Source: Asaia bogorensis (lineage in GTDB: Bacteria > Pseudomonadota > Alphaproteobacteria > Acetobacterales > Acetobacteraceae). From it: a stretch of 64,000 nucleotides of DNA. The notes beneath the pieces are model-generated. The model did not search any database, was not told the DNA's origin, and worked only from the letters and a program-made list of their open reading frames with translations. Both the position numbers and the translations under genes were made by a program. Positions 53,921-62,783 of this stretch are shown here, in pieces (the stretch's first letter is position 1; each line of letters opens with the position of its first letter). The DNA is taken from contig NZ_UEGO01000011.1 in NCBI RefSeq assembly GCF_900465345.1, positions 62,001 to 126,000 on the forward strand. Reading direction: 5' to 3'.

Positions 53921-54007
53921 ATGTGTGTTATGGGAGCGGTGAGGGAACAGTCTCCGATAGAAGAGACGACCAACCCGTTCACAATCAAGAAGTCTGGCGT
54001 CTCATGA
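53921..54007 (+). CDS. Possible 28-residue leader reading frame of the sensor kinase
   Basis: An ATG at 53921 with GAAGA four bases upstream opens a 28-residue frame (MCVMGAVREQ...KKSGVS) in a different frame from the kinase. Its stop shares ATGA (54004-54007) with an in-frame ATG of the kinase. Such an arrangement would fit translational coupling of a leader peptide to an internal kinase start. Similarity to any known peptide is not seen. Confidence 0.3.
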   Translation: MCVMGAVREQSPIEETTNPFTIKKSGVS

Positions 54008-55923
54008 GGCGCCAGCAGGATCTGCACGATCTGCTTACCGCCGCGGCGGCAATGGTGCGTGCTCCCGCAGCCTATATCGCGCTGCAAGAGAATGGCAGGC
54101 ATGTTGTTGGTGCGACCTACGGGGCGTTGCCCCTGATGATGGATCCGCCACCGCCACCATCGCCGCCACGGCAAACCTTCATCCAGGAGGTGCTTTCGCC
54201 TCTGACGGAACTGGCCCGGGCGCCCTGGAACTACGCCTTCCGGTTTGCCCAGTCCTTTCTGCTGCCGGAAGGGCAGGGTGAGGGTTTCCTGTGTTTCCTG
54301 GCCCCTCATCTTCTGGACCTTGATGCAACCTCGTTCCGTGAGGGACAGGAGGCTATAATCCGACAGATCGTAAAGGTCCTTGGCCGGTGCCCGTCTGTAA
54401 AGGAGGGGTCTGCAGGTAGTTCTCTCCAGCAAGGCAGTCGCGGTGCTGCGCGAGGGGGCCTGCCTGAGGGGAGGCTACCCTCAATAGAGGACATGCCGGG
54501 GCTGGGGACATTCGAGATCCGCTTCGGCAGCAACATCATCACGCTCTCGGCCGAATTGATGCGCCTGACAGGTATCCCATCGGGAGAGAAATGCCTGCTG
54601 GAACTCTTCGCCCAGTGCATGCCTGTGCCAGATGCTGATCTCCTGCATTTTGCGGAAGGATCAAGCGACGACATTCTTCTGCCCGAAACGGATTATGCCA
54701 TCAGAAGTCTGACTGACCACACGCAGAGCTGGGTCAGACGGCGTGCCGAAGTCGAGCTCGATGACCGGGGGAAAGCCTGGCGTCTGATCGGGACGATCGA
54801 GGATATCACACGGGACAGGGTTGCAACGAACCGTCTCGCTGCGATGGTGATACTTGGCGACGCCCTGCGCAAGGTCGATACACCCGATGAGGCCTATCTT
54901 GCCGCTGCCAGTGCCCTGGGTGAAGCCCTGGGCGCCGATCGTGCCGGATGCGCGCTGGTAGATCCCGGCGAGGAAGGTGTTTTTCACATCCTGCAGGACT
55001 GGCATGGTGCTGACATACCCAGTGCGAGCGGTCGGTATCATCGTGATGCCTTTCCCGCTGCGCTTGGTGTGCTCGATCAGGGGCTGCTTCTGGCAGTTCG
55101 CGATGCACGCGAGAATGTCTGGATACCCTGTACGATGCCTCATTGTGGTGAGGGGGATGAGGGAGATCAGGTCAGGGCTCAGCTCCTTATGCCCATCATG
55201 GCGCAAGGCAGGATGACCCATTGTCTTTTTGTGCAGAGCTGTGCGCCACGTGACTGGTCCGACCAGGAGCTTGCCTTTATGCGGGCCGTATCTGACCGTG
55301 CCCAGGCCGCTGCGGCCTCGCTCGATGCCCGCGCTCATCAGCAGACTCTTCATCAGGAGCTTGCCCACCGTCTCAAGAACACTCTTGCCCTCGTTCAGGC
55401 CTTGGCCAATCAGAGTCTGCGCGGGGTCGAAAACCGTATTGCCGTCAAGGCTTTTGAGAAGAGACTGGTAGCGCTCGGATCTGCGCATGACCTGCTCATG
55501 CGTCAGTCCTGGCAGCGCGGGGATCTGGCAACGCTGGCGCATGATGTGCTTTCGCGCATTGCACCGATCGAGCGTTATGATCTGGTCGGAGAGTCGGTTT
55601 CACTCGGGCCCAATACAGCGACGACACTTGGGCTCATGCTGCATGAGCTCGGTACGAATGCTGCCAAATATGGTGCTCTGAGTGTCGAGCAAGGCAAGGT
55701 CAGTCTGAGCTGGAGCATAAGCCGCGCAACGGGACGCGAAATGCTGCATCTGCACTGGCGTGAGGAAAATGGTCCTCTCGTGGTGCCGCCTGCGACAAGT
55801 GGCTTTGGGTCACGTCTGCTCCAGGCGGGCTTCGGCCATCAGGGTGAGGCAGTGTTGCGTTATCTCCCGACAGGATGCGACGCCCAATTTGCCGTTCCGC
55901 TGCGTCAGGCGCAGGAGAACTGA
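53923..55923 (+). CDS. HWE-type sensor histidine kinase with GAF and PAS domains
   Basis: A soluble kinase of up to 666 residues. It has an N-terminal GAF-like region (about 28-165), a PAS-like region (about 195-300), a second GAF region (about 310-460) and an HWE kinase core: the phospho-accepting histidine in LAHRLKNTLALVQALANQSL, LMLHELGTNAAKYGALS and a W-x-E-like LHWREENGP. HWE kinases are frequent in alphaproteobacteria and often feed the general stress response. The GTG at 53923 gives the longest product; ATG at 54004 (28 codons in) is a credible alternative because of the coupled leader frame. There is no membrane segment. Its signal and partner are unknown. Confidence 0.88.
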   Translation: MCYGSGEGTVSDRRDDQPVHNQEVWRLMRRQQDLHDLLTAAAAMVRAPAAYIALQENGRHVVGATYGALPLMMDPPPPPSPPRQTFIQEVLSPLTELARAPWNYAFRFAQSFLLPEGQGEGFLCFLAPHLLDLDATSFREGQEAIIRQIVKVLGRCPSVKEGSAGSSLQQGSRGAARGGLPEGRLPSIEDMPGLGTFEIRFGSNIITLSAELMRLTGIPSGEKCLLELFAQCMPVPDADLLHFAEGSSDDILLPETDYAIRSLTDHTQSWVRRRAEVELDDRGKAWRLIGTIEDITRDRVATNRLAAMVILGDALRKVDTPDEAYLAAASALGEALGADRAGCALVDPGEEGVFHILQDWHGADIPSASGRYHRDAFPAALGVLDQGLLLAVRDARENVWIPCTMPHCGEGDEGDQVRAQLLMPIMAQGRMTHCLFVQSCAPRDWSDQELAFMRAVSDRAQAAAASLDARAHQQTLHQELAHRLKNTLALVQALANQSLRGVENRIAVKAFEKRLVALGSAHDLLMRQSWQRGDLATLAHDVLSRIAPIERYDLVGESVSLGPNTATTLGLMLHELGTNAAKYGALSVEQGKVSLSWSISRATGREMLHLHWREENGPLVVPPATSGFGSRLLQAGFGHQGEAVLRYLPTGCDAQFAVPLRQAQEN

Positions 55924-56126
55924 ACTGCCGGTCGGTAAATCCCGCTTCCAAGCGGGGTTTACCCGAGGTTGGATGGGCCATACGCATAAAGACCAAACGC
56001 TTCGATGCACGCTTGCTGTCGGCAAAGCAATGCTTGCCTCTTGCCATCCGTGGTATGAAGTGATCGAACACCTTCCATCTGCCTCAACCTCTTGTCGGTC
56101 GCACGCTGTGGCCAGAAGGATTTGTC

Positions 56127-56846
56127 ATGACCACGATCTCCCTAGGCTACCTGGGCACTGCGCTGCATGCTGGTTGCGCCAGCGCGGTGGCACGTGTGCT
56201 CGATGCGCATGAGGTCGAGGTCGATTTTGTCGATGCTGACGCGAGCGAGCTTCCATCCATGCTCGAAGCGGGCGCGATTGATCTTCTTGTCTCGGCATGG
56301 CTGCCGCGTGATGCTGCGCTGGTGCAGCATGGTATGCGCGTTCTCGGTACGCTGTATCGTCCTTATTACTGCTGGGCCAGTTTTGATGATCTGCCCGAGG
56401 TCGCCAGTCTTGATGCCCGGGATGTCGATCTGGTGATTGCCGCGCGTTCGGATGCGGGGCAGATGAACGCGCTTCTGGCCCAAACCCCGGGTCTTGACGG
56501 TGTAGCGACAGAACTCTGTGACGACGAGGAACTGCACGCCGTTGTGTGCGGTCTCCGTGAGGAAGGGCGCAAGGCGCTCGTCTTTCTTGCGCAGCCTCAT
56601 GCGCTGTTCAATCACGAGGCTTTTGGGCCGGTGCAGGATCCGCGGCTAGGTGTTGAAATGGAAGCGTGCATGCTGGTGCGCGAAGCCGTGGCAGCCTGCG
56701 CGGATCAGGATATGCTTGATGAATTGTCAGAGATGACGCTGGGTAACAAGGTCATGAGCGCGCTCGACCATGCGATCCAGATTGACGGTATGGATCCGGA
56801 GGAGGCAGCTGAAGCCTGGCAGCGCGGGCGTCTTGTGTCGCGCTGA
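56127..56846 (+). CDS. ProX/OpuAC-like ligand-binding domain protein without signal peptide
   Basis: A 239-residue protein resembling the glycine betaine/proline substrate-binding family (OpuAC): ISLGYLGTALHAGCASAVARVL, DFVDADASELPSMLEAGAIDLLVSAWLPRD and LYRPYYCWASFDDLPEVASL correspond to the first lobe and hinge. Yet the start lies directly at the domain (ATG at 56127, with AGAAGGA nearby) and there is no signal peptide or membrane segment, so the protein looks cytoplasmic. No transporter genes are adjacent. It may act as a compatible-solute sensor or binding protein rather than a transporter component; this is inference. Confidence 0.75.
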   Translation: MTTISLGYLGTALHAGCASAVARVLDAHEVEVDFVDADASELPSMLEAGAIDLLVSAWLPRDAALVQHGMRVLGTLYRPYYCWASFDDLPEVASLDARDVDLVIAARSDAGQMNALLAQTPGLDGVATELCDDEELHAVVCGLREEGRKALVFLAQPHALFNHEAFGPVQDPRLGVEMEACMLVREAVAACADQDMLDELSEMTLGNKVMSALDHAIQIDGMDPEEAAEAWQRGRLVSR

Positions 56847-57039
56847 AGTCCTGCCGCAAGGGGGACTTATAAACTGACCGGTGTTACGGAGTGAAAATGA
56901 CTCCGCAGACATCTCTCTGCCTGTCACTATCGGATAAGATAAGGTAATTTCGTTTGTTATTTGGAAATCAGCAGTAAACTTTTACATATTACTCATCTAT
57001 ATTATAGGGTCTTTCCTGATTTAACAGGTAAGGCAACAC

Positions 57040-57924
57040 ATGTCTTCTTATCCGGATACCTCTGATCTGCATGAGCGTTTCAGGTCATGCAGTGATGAGG
57101 ACTGGCTCAGGATACTGGTCGCGTCACTTCATATGCCGGAAATAGACCATGTGCGCATGCCCATATTTCCGGCTGAGGAGATGCAGCGCGAGATACATGG
57201 TCATTCGGGCGAAGTTTCCCTGCATGAAGCCTACATGTTCTTCCGCGAAACCAAGGCATTTGGTCATTTCACGGATCGTCCGGTCTCGGCTGCGACAAAA
57301 GTGCTGGATTTCGGATGTGGATGGGGTCGTATCCTGCGTCTGTTCATGAAGGACGTACGCCCTGAAAACCTTTATGGCATTGACTCAACAACACGATTTC
57401 TCATGGAAGCGCGGCGCTGTAATCCGGCGCTCAGCTTCCTGAGCTGCGGTATGGCGCCGCCAATACCCGTCAGGGATGGGTATTTCGATCTGATCGTCTC
57501 GTTCTCTGTTTTCTCGCATCTGGACGAGTATCTGGCAGGGCAGTGGATGGCAGAGTTTCACCGCCTCCTTGCGCCGGGTGGGCTCGCGGTCATCACTACG
57601 CAGAGCCGTCGGTTTATCGACTTCTGCGCGGAACAGCGTCTCAAGCGAGCCTCTGGCATCAGGTTGGAGCATGGCTGGCACGAGGCTTGCGCCGACAGCT
57701 TCACGGATGAGGCACGGGCTCATGCGCGTTACGACGCTGGCCGGTTTCTTCATGCATCGCCAGTCAGGCGTCCTCATCCGGCCGCCCATTATGGTGAGGC
57801 GATCATCCCGCGCGCCTACATCATCCAGAAATGGGGGCATCTGTTCCGTATCATCGAGTTCCTTGACGATCCGGCGCGGGTACCGCAGGTGTTCATCGTC
57901 CTGCAAAAGAACAGAGCGCCATGA
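57040..57924 (+). CDS. SAM-dependent methyltransferase
   Basis: A 294-residue class I methyltransferase. Motif I is KVLDFGCGWGRILRLF (about 87-102), motif II ENLYGIDS, and DGYFDLIVSFSVFSHLDEYLAGQWMAEFHRLLAPGGLAVIT covers motifs IV to VI. The domain starts after an 85-residue N-terminal helical region and carries a long C-terminal extension. An AT-rich promoter-like stretch precedes it (56935-57005). Its stop overlaps the next gene (ATGA). The substrate is not evident; acceptor could be a lipid, sugar or small molecule. Confidence 0.88.
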   Translation: MSSYPDTSDLHERFRSCSDEDWLRILVASLHMPEIDHVRMPIFPAEEMQREIHGHSGEVSLHEAYMFFRETKAFGHFTDRPVSAATKVLDFGCGWGRILRLFMKDVRPENLYGIDSTTRFLMEARRCNPALSFLSCGMAPPIPVRDGYFDLIVSFSVFSHLDEYLAGQWMAEFHRLLAPGGLAVITTQSRRFIDFCAEQRLKRASGIRLEHGWHEACADSFTDEARAHARYDAGRFLHASPVRRPHPAAHYGEAIIPRAYIIQKWGHLFRIIEFLDDPARVPQVFIVLQKNRAP

Positions 57925-58859
57925 ACGTCAAATCCCTGTCGTCTGTGCCACACGTCATTCTGTGTCGCGCCATTGCCAGCAGTTCGGGTCGGGTGGCTTT
58001 TTGGCCCGTCATCGCAGCGGCCTTGTATCTCCTGACGCCAAATGCCTGTCTCGGGCAGGGGGCTACTGATGGTGGCGCTCTGCCAGCATCGGACATGACA
58101 TCCTTGACGCCGGGAACAGGCTCTCCTGCAGCCATGAACCGACCGCCGGGCCAAGGGCGTGAGGCGACTGGGCAGTCTGTCGAGACGATCAGGGTCACGG
58201 CGCAAGGCATGGTGCCCCTGTCAAAACGATACCGGCGACTGGAGCGCATTTTTCGTCGGTTCAACTCCTTCCCTGAGGCGGATCGTGCAGGGTTGACGCT
58301 GCATCTGCAGGCTGTGCTCCAGCCCGGAGACCGAGCCGCACGGACAACGGGTATGATGATGAAGCTGGGAGAGCGGGTCATTCACCTGTTCCCCGGTCCG
58401 CCGCTTGGCACGGATGACGAAATCGTCGTGCCTCATGAGGCAGCACTCTGGGAGGCCGATCCAGCAATCTACGCACGGCTCAAGCCCGGTGAGCGTCTGA
58501 ATGTCGGCTTCTTCTTCACGGTGGCGCCTGCGGACAGGCAGCATTTTACCCGGCAGCAGGCGTTGAAATGGCTGGCGCAGCTTGATGGCTGTGTTGAGGA
58601 TGAAGGGGGATTTCTCATGGCCTTGTTGCTGCCCGATACGCACAGGCTGGGTGTCGATGTCGCGCCCGGTAGCCGTTTCATCGTGCGGGAGGGCGGTGTG
58701 GAGCGGCTGCTGGTCGATAATCAGGGCAGTACGCCCTATCCCTATATCTTTCGCCCTCAGGACTTCAGGAAGGATGCCGCGTTCAGCGCAACCAGACCGC
58801 TCAGTCGGGTCGTGATGACCCTTCCTTTCGCCCTGCGTGGCGACCTCACAGCAAAGTAA
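57921..58859 (+). CDS. Secreted protein of unknown function
   Basis: A 312-residue protein with a long N-terminal region containing a hydrophobic signal (about 25-45, WPVIAAALYLLTPNACLG) and a mature beta-rich part of about 230 residues with no motif I know. A lipoprotein-type cysteine (NACLG) is present but the context is poor. The ATG overlaps the methyltransferase stop (ATGA), so the two are coupled and may act in the same envelope-related process. The segment RLERIFRRFNSFPEADR is basic and repeated arginines suggest a linker. Confidence 0.75.
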   Translation: MNVKSLSSVPHVILCRAIASSSGRVAFWPVIAAALYLLTPNACLGQGATDGGALPASDMTSLTPGTGSPAAMNRPPGQGREATGQSVETIRVTAQGMVPLSKRYRRLERIFRRFNSFPEADRAGLTLHLQAVLQPGDRAARTTGMMMKLGERVIHLFPGPPLGTDDEIVVPHEAALWEADPAIYARLKPGERLNVGFFFTVAPADRQHFTRQQALKWLAQLDGCVEDEGGFLMALLLPDTHRLGVDVAPGSRFIVREGGVERLLVDNQGSTPYPYIFRPQDFRKDAAFSATRPLSRVVMTLPFALRGDLTAK

Positions 58860-58975
58860 CGATTTGACAGGAAGCCGTTGCCTCCGCCATCACGCGGGTC
58901 AGAATAGTCCCTGGTCCTTGTGCCGGGGCAGGAGGGCCGCGGCACAGGTGCCAAGGCGTGAATGAAGGTACGGTC

Positions 58976-59947
58976 ATGTCAGTTCATGCGTTCGTGTTTC
59001 CCGGTCAGGGCAGCCAGTCCATCGGGATGGGACAGGGCCTCTACGAGGCTTTTCCGGCGGCGAGAGAGGTTTTTCAGGAGGTTGACGATGCGCTTGGTGA
59101 GCATCTGTCCAAACTGATCTTTACCGGCGAAGCTGCCGACCTGACCCGCACCGAGAATACGCAGCCGGCATTGATGGCCGTCTCCATGGCTACGGTGCGT
59201 GTGCTCGAAAGCGAGGGCGGCTTCAGGCTCGCAGACAAGGCGACCGTCGTGGCCGGTCATTCGCTGGGTGAGTATTCCGCCCTTGCCGCCGCAGGTGCGC
59301 TGGGTATTGCCCAGACTGCAAAACTGTTGCGCCTGCGTGGACTGGCTATGCAGGAAGCCGTGCCAGCAGGCGAGGGTGGCATGGCTGCCTTGCTCGGTGT
59401 CGAGGCTGAACTGGCGCAGGAAATTTGCGCCGAGGCTGCCCGTCTGATGGTCGAGGGTGAGGCCGATCGCCATGAGACAATCGAACTGGCCAATGACAAT
59501 GGCGGTGGCCAGATTGTCGTGTCTGGCCGGCTGTCGGCGGTCGAGCGCGCCATTACGGTGGCCAAGGCCAAGGGGGTGAAGCGCGCCGTGATGCTGCCCG
59601 TTTCCGCGCCGTTCCATTCATCCCTCATGGGGCCGGCGGCCGAACGTATGGCCGAGGCTCTGGAACGTGCCGAGATTGCGATCCCGGCCATTCCCGTCAT
59701 CACCAACGTTACGGCGGCAAAGAATACCGATGCGTCGCGCGTTGCTTCCCTGCTGGTGCAGCAGGTGACGGGCTCTGTGCGGTGGCGTGAAAGCGTGCTG
59801 GCCATGGCGGCTATGGGCGTCACTTCGCAGGTCGAGTTGGGCGCGGGCAAGGTGCTGACCGGTCTGGTGCGGCGCATTGCGCCTGACATGACGGCCCGTA
59901 ATGCCGGAACCCCTGAAGAAATCGAGGCGCTGCTGCGTGACCTCTGA
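58976..59947 (+). CDS. fabD: Malonyl-CoA-ACP transacylase
   Basis: A 323-residue enzyme that loads malonate from CoA onto ACP. FVFPGQGSQSIGMG and the nucleophile elbow GHSLGEYSA (Ser in about 93) are diagnostic, and the oxyanion arginine/histidine pair lies in APFHSSLMGPA. The ATG at 58976 is preferred to a GTG at 58958 because GAAGG lies seven bases upstream and the family begins just there. It starts the fabD-fabG-acpP-fabF cluster. Confidence 0.96.
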   Translation: MSVHAFVFPGQGSQSIGMGQGLYEAFPAAREVFQEVDDALGEHLSKLIFTGEAADLTRTENTQPALMAVSMATVRVLESEGGFRLADKATVVAGHSLGEYSALAAAGALGIAQTAKLLRLRGLAMQEAVPAGEGGMAALLGVEAELAQEICAEAARLMVEGEADRHETIELANDNGGGQIVVSGRLSAVERAITVAKAKGVKRAVMLPVSAPFHSSLMGPAAERMAEALERAEIAIPAIPVITNVTAAKNTDASRVASLLVQQVTGSVRWRESVLAMAAMGVTSQVELGAGKVLTGLVRRIAPDMTARNAGTPEEIEALLRDL

Positions 59948-59966
59948 AAGCGTGGAGAAGAAAACG

Positions 59967-60707
59967 ATGTTCAGTCTTGAAGGCAAAACGGCCCTCATTA
60001 CCGGTGCTTCTGGCGGCCTTGGCGCGGCCATCGCCCGCGCGCTTCACGCGCAGGGTGCCGAAGTCGTGCTGTCCGGCACGCGTGAGGCGGCACTGGCCGA
60101 GGTCGCAGCCAGCCTCGGGGAGCGGGTGCATGTCTGTGCGGCCAATCTCTCCATCGGTGCCGAGGCCGATGCCCTGGTGGGCAAGGCGGAAGAGCTGCTC
60201 GGCAAGCCGCTCGATATTCTGGTGAACAATGCCGGTCTGACGCGCGATGGCCTGATCATCCGCATGAAGGACGAGGACTGGTCTCAGGTGCTGACGGTCG
60301 ATCTCGAATCTCCGTTCCGTCTGTGTCGTGCTGCGCTGAAGGGGATGCTCCGCCGGCGCGCAGGTCGCATCATCAACATCGCCTCCATCGTCGGTGTGAC
60401 CGGTAATGGCGGTCAGGCCAATTACTCGGCTGCCAAGGCAGGCATGATCGGCATGACCAAGTCCCTCGCGCAGGAGGCCGGCTCACGCGGGGTCACGGTC
60501 AATGTCATCGCACCGGGCTTTGTCGAGACGGCCATGACGGCGGTTCTGCCTGAAGCACAGCGCGACAAGCTGCTCGGCTCCATTCCGCTCGGTCGTATGG
60601 GCAAGCCGGAAGACATTGCGGCTGCTGTCGTGTATCTGGCTTCGGAAGAGGCCGGCTGGGTGACCGGCATGACCATGAATGTTAACGGTGGCATGGCGAT
60701 GCCATAA
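59967..60707 (+). CDS. fabG: 3-oxoacyl-ACP reductase
   Basis: A 246-residue short-chain dehydrogenase that reduces beta-ketoacyl-ACP with NADPH. The Rossmann motif TGASGGLG, NNAG, catalytic Ser-Tyr-Lys in INIASIVG and YSAAKAG, and VAPGFVETAM-type region are all present. The ATG at 59967 has GGAG about nine bases upstream; the longer frame reads through fabD. It follows fabD by 19 bases. Confidence 0.97.
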   Translation: MFSLEGKTALITGASGGLGAAIARALHAQGAEVVLSGTREAALAEVAASLGERVHVCAANLSIGAEADALVGKAEELLGKPLDILVNNAGLTRDGLIIRMKDEDWSQVLTVDLESPFRLCRAALKGMLRRRAGRIINIASIVGVTGNGGQANYSAAKAGMIGMTKSLAQEAGSRGVTVNVIAPGFVETAMTAVLPEAQRDKLLGSIPLGRMGKPEDIAAAVVYLASEEAGWVTGMTMNVNGGMAMP

Positions 60708-60721
60708 GGGCATCGGCCCTG

Positions 60722-60747
60722 CTCGCACGCAAAGCTTGGCGTGCGAG
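60722..60747. repeat. Hairpin between fabG and acpP
   Basis: A perfect 9-base stem, CTCGCACGC/GCGTGCGAG, with an 8-base AAAGCTTG loop, starts 15 bases after fabG. There is no T-run, so it may slow or process the transcript and allow separate acpP expression from the roughly 200 bases that follow. Confidence 0.5.
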
Positions 60748-60948
60748 GGTAAACCATGCTAAGCGCCCGCTGCTTCGTCCGAAGCGTGGGCGTCTCGGCC
60801 CGCCGGGGCCCGATCTTCGGTCCGCGATCCGGAGTACTGGCAGATTATGCCGTCTCTGGAGTAAAGACGGGGACCGACTGGGCAACCAGACGGATGGTAA
60901 ACAGTTTCGAACCGCCCGAATTGCCGGGCACACAGGAAGCCAGAACAG

Positions 60949-61188
60949 ATGAGCGAAATCGCCGATAAGGTTAAGAAAATCGTTGTTGAGCATCTCGGCG
61001 TTGAAGAGAGCAAGGTAACCCCTGACGCTTCCTTCATCGACGACCTCGGCGCTGACAGCCTCGACACGGTTGAGCTGGTCATGGCGTTTGAAGAAGCCTT
61101 CAGCGTTGAGATTCCGGAAGATGCAGCCGAGAAGATTGCGACCGTCAAGGACGCCATCGACTACATCGAAAAGCAGAAGGCCGCCTGA
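60949..61188 (+). CDS. acpP: Acyl carrier protein
   Basis: A 79-residue acidic helical protein that carries growing acyl chains on a phosphopantetheine arm at the serine of [13 protein letters not shown]. The length is typical. It is preceded by a 241-base gap with a hairpin (60722-60747), so it is probably transcribed in part from its own promoter, which would suit its high abundance. fabF follows after 147 bases. Confidence 0.98.
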   Translation: MSEIADKVKKIVVEHLGVEESKVTPDASFIDDLGADSLDTVELVMAFEEAFSVEIPEDAAEKIATVKDAIDYIEKQKAA

Positions 61189-61335
61189 TCTGGCTGCATC
61201 GGGCTGCAATGCCCGATGCAATGATCTTCTCCGGCTCCCGATCTGTGCGGAGCCGGGACATACGACGAGATTGACAGCCGCTCCCCCTTGGCAGCCGCCG
61301 GGAGCTGGCGTTTATGACTGGAGCTTCGTCCGCCC

Positions 61336-62619
61336 ATGATGGCAAACCTGTCGGCAATGAAAGAAAGACGCGTTGTCGTCACCGGTATGGGGCTCGTTAC
61401 GCCCCTGGCAGTGGGCGTGGAACAGACCTGGCAGCGTCTTATCGCCGGACAGACCGGTATTGGCCGTATCACCTGCTTCGACCCGAGCGATCTTCCTGCC
61501 CATGTGGCTGGCGAAGTGCCCGAGGGCCCGACGGCAGAAGGCGGTCTGACGCTCTCGGACTGGGTCCCGACGAAGGACCAGAAAAAGATGGATCGCTTCA
61601 TCCATCTTGGTATGGCGGCTGCCATTCAGGCCGTTGAGGACTCAGGCTGGAAGCCGGAAACCGAGGAAGATCGCTGCGCCACGGGCGTGATGATCGGCTC
61701 GGGTATCGGTGGTCTGCAGACCATCTATGACGCCTCCCTGACCGTTGCGAGCGGCAAGGCCCGTCGCCTGTCGCCGTTCTTCATCCCTTCGGCGCTGATC
61801 AATCTGATTTCGGGCCATGTCTCGATTCGTTATGGCTTCAAGGGCCCGAACCATTCGGCCGTCACCGCCTGTGCGACCGGTGTGCATGCAATTGGCGATG
61901 CCACGCGCCTCATCATGCTGGGTGATGCCGATGTGATGATTGCCGGTGGTGCCGAGGCCGCTGTCTGCCCGCTCGGTATTGCCGGGTTCTCCTCTGCCCG
62001 CGCGCTGTCCACCGGGTTCAACGATACGCCCGAAAAGGCATCGCGCCCCTGGGATCGTGACCGCGACGGTTTTGTCATGGGCGAGGGCTCGGGCATTGTC
62101 GTGCTTGAGGAATACGAGCACGCCAAGGCACGCGGCGCGAAGATCTATGGTGAGATCATCGGCTACGGCCTGTCCGGCGATGCCCATCACATCACGGCAC
62201 CAGCGGAAGGGCATGAAGGCGCATTCCGTGCCATGAAGGCTGCGCTGCGTTCCGCGGGGATCACCCCGGCTGATATCGACTACGTCAACGCCCACGGAAC
62301 ATCGACCATGGCCGATGACCTTGAGCTTGATGCGGTTGAGCGCATGTTCGGCGATGATGCAAAGCGTGTTGCGATGTCCTCCACCAAATCCGCCACCGGG
62401 CATCTGCTCGGCGCAGCCGGCTCGGTAGAGGCCATGTTCTCCATGCTGGCCATACGTGACAACGTGGCCCCCCCGACACTGAACCTCGACAATCCTGCGC
62501 GTGAGAGCGTTATCGACCGCGTGGCGCACGAGGCCCAGCAGCGCAAGATCAACATCGCCCTGTCCAACAGCTTCGGCTTCGGTGGGACCAATGCCAGCCT
62601 GATCGTCAAGGGCGTCTGA
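61336..62619 (+). CDS. fabF: 3-oxoacyl-ACP synthase II
   Basis: A 427-residue condensing enzyme for fatty acid elongation. The active-site cysteine is in VTACATGVHAIGDA, the two histidines in NAHGTSTMADD and KSATGHLLGAAG, and the C terminus ends NSFGFGGTNASLIVKG. The ATG at 61336 has no ideal ribosome binding site; an in-frame ATG at 61357 (MKERRVVVTGMG) begins where the family normally starts and is an alternative. It sits between acpP and mltG. Confidence 0.96.
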   Translation: MMANLSAMKERRVVVTGMGLVTPLAVGVEQTWQRLIAGQTGIGRITCFDPSDLPAHVAGEVPEGPTAEGGLTLSDWVPTKDQKKMDRFIHLGMAAAIQAVEDSGWKPETEEDRCATGVMIGSGIGGLQTIYDASLTVASGKARRLSPFFIPSALINLISGHVSIRYGFKGPNHSAVTACATGVHAIGDATRLIMLGDADVMIAGGAEAAVCPLGIAGFSSARALSTGFNDTPEKASRPWDRDRDGFVMGEGSGIVVLEEYEHAKARGAKIYGEIIGYGLSGDAHHITAPAEGHEGAFRAMKAALRSAGITPADIDYVNAHGTSTMADDLELDAVERMFGDDAKRVAMSSTKSATGHLLGAAGSVEAMFSMLAIRDNVAPPTLNLDNPARESVIDRVAHEAQQRKINIALSNSFGFGGTNASLIVKGV

Positions 62620-62783
62620 CTTCGTCGTTCTAACCCTTTGAGTGGTGTCCGACCCGTTCCATTGCTCCTTGTTGGTGCAATCTGACGGGAACCGGCATCG
62701 GGCTCTGGCTTGGAACGGTTCCACGCCAAGACTATCCAATACCGGATGCCGGTTAACCGGCATCTGTTTTCACGGGAGTGAAC

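Noticed and set aside
61642-62763. 373-residue antisense frame over fabF
   Set aside because: fabF is clear on the plus strand, and the antisense product has no motif.
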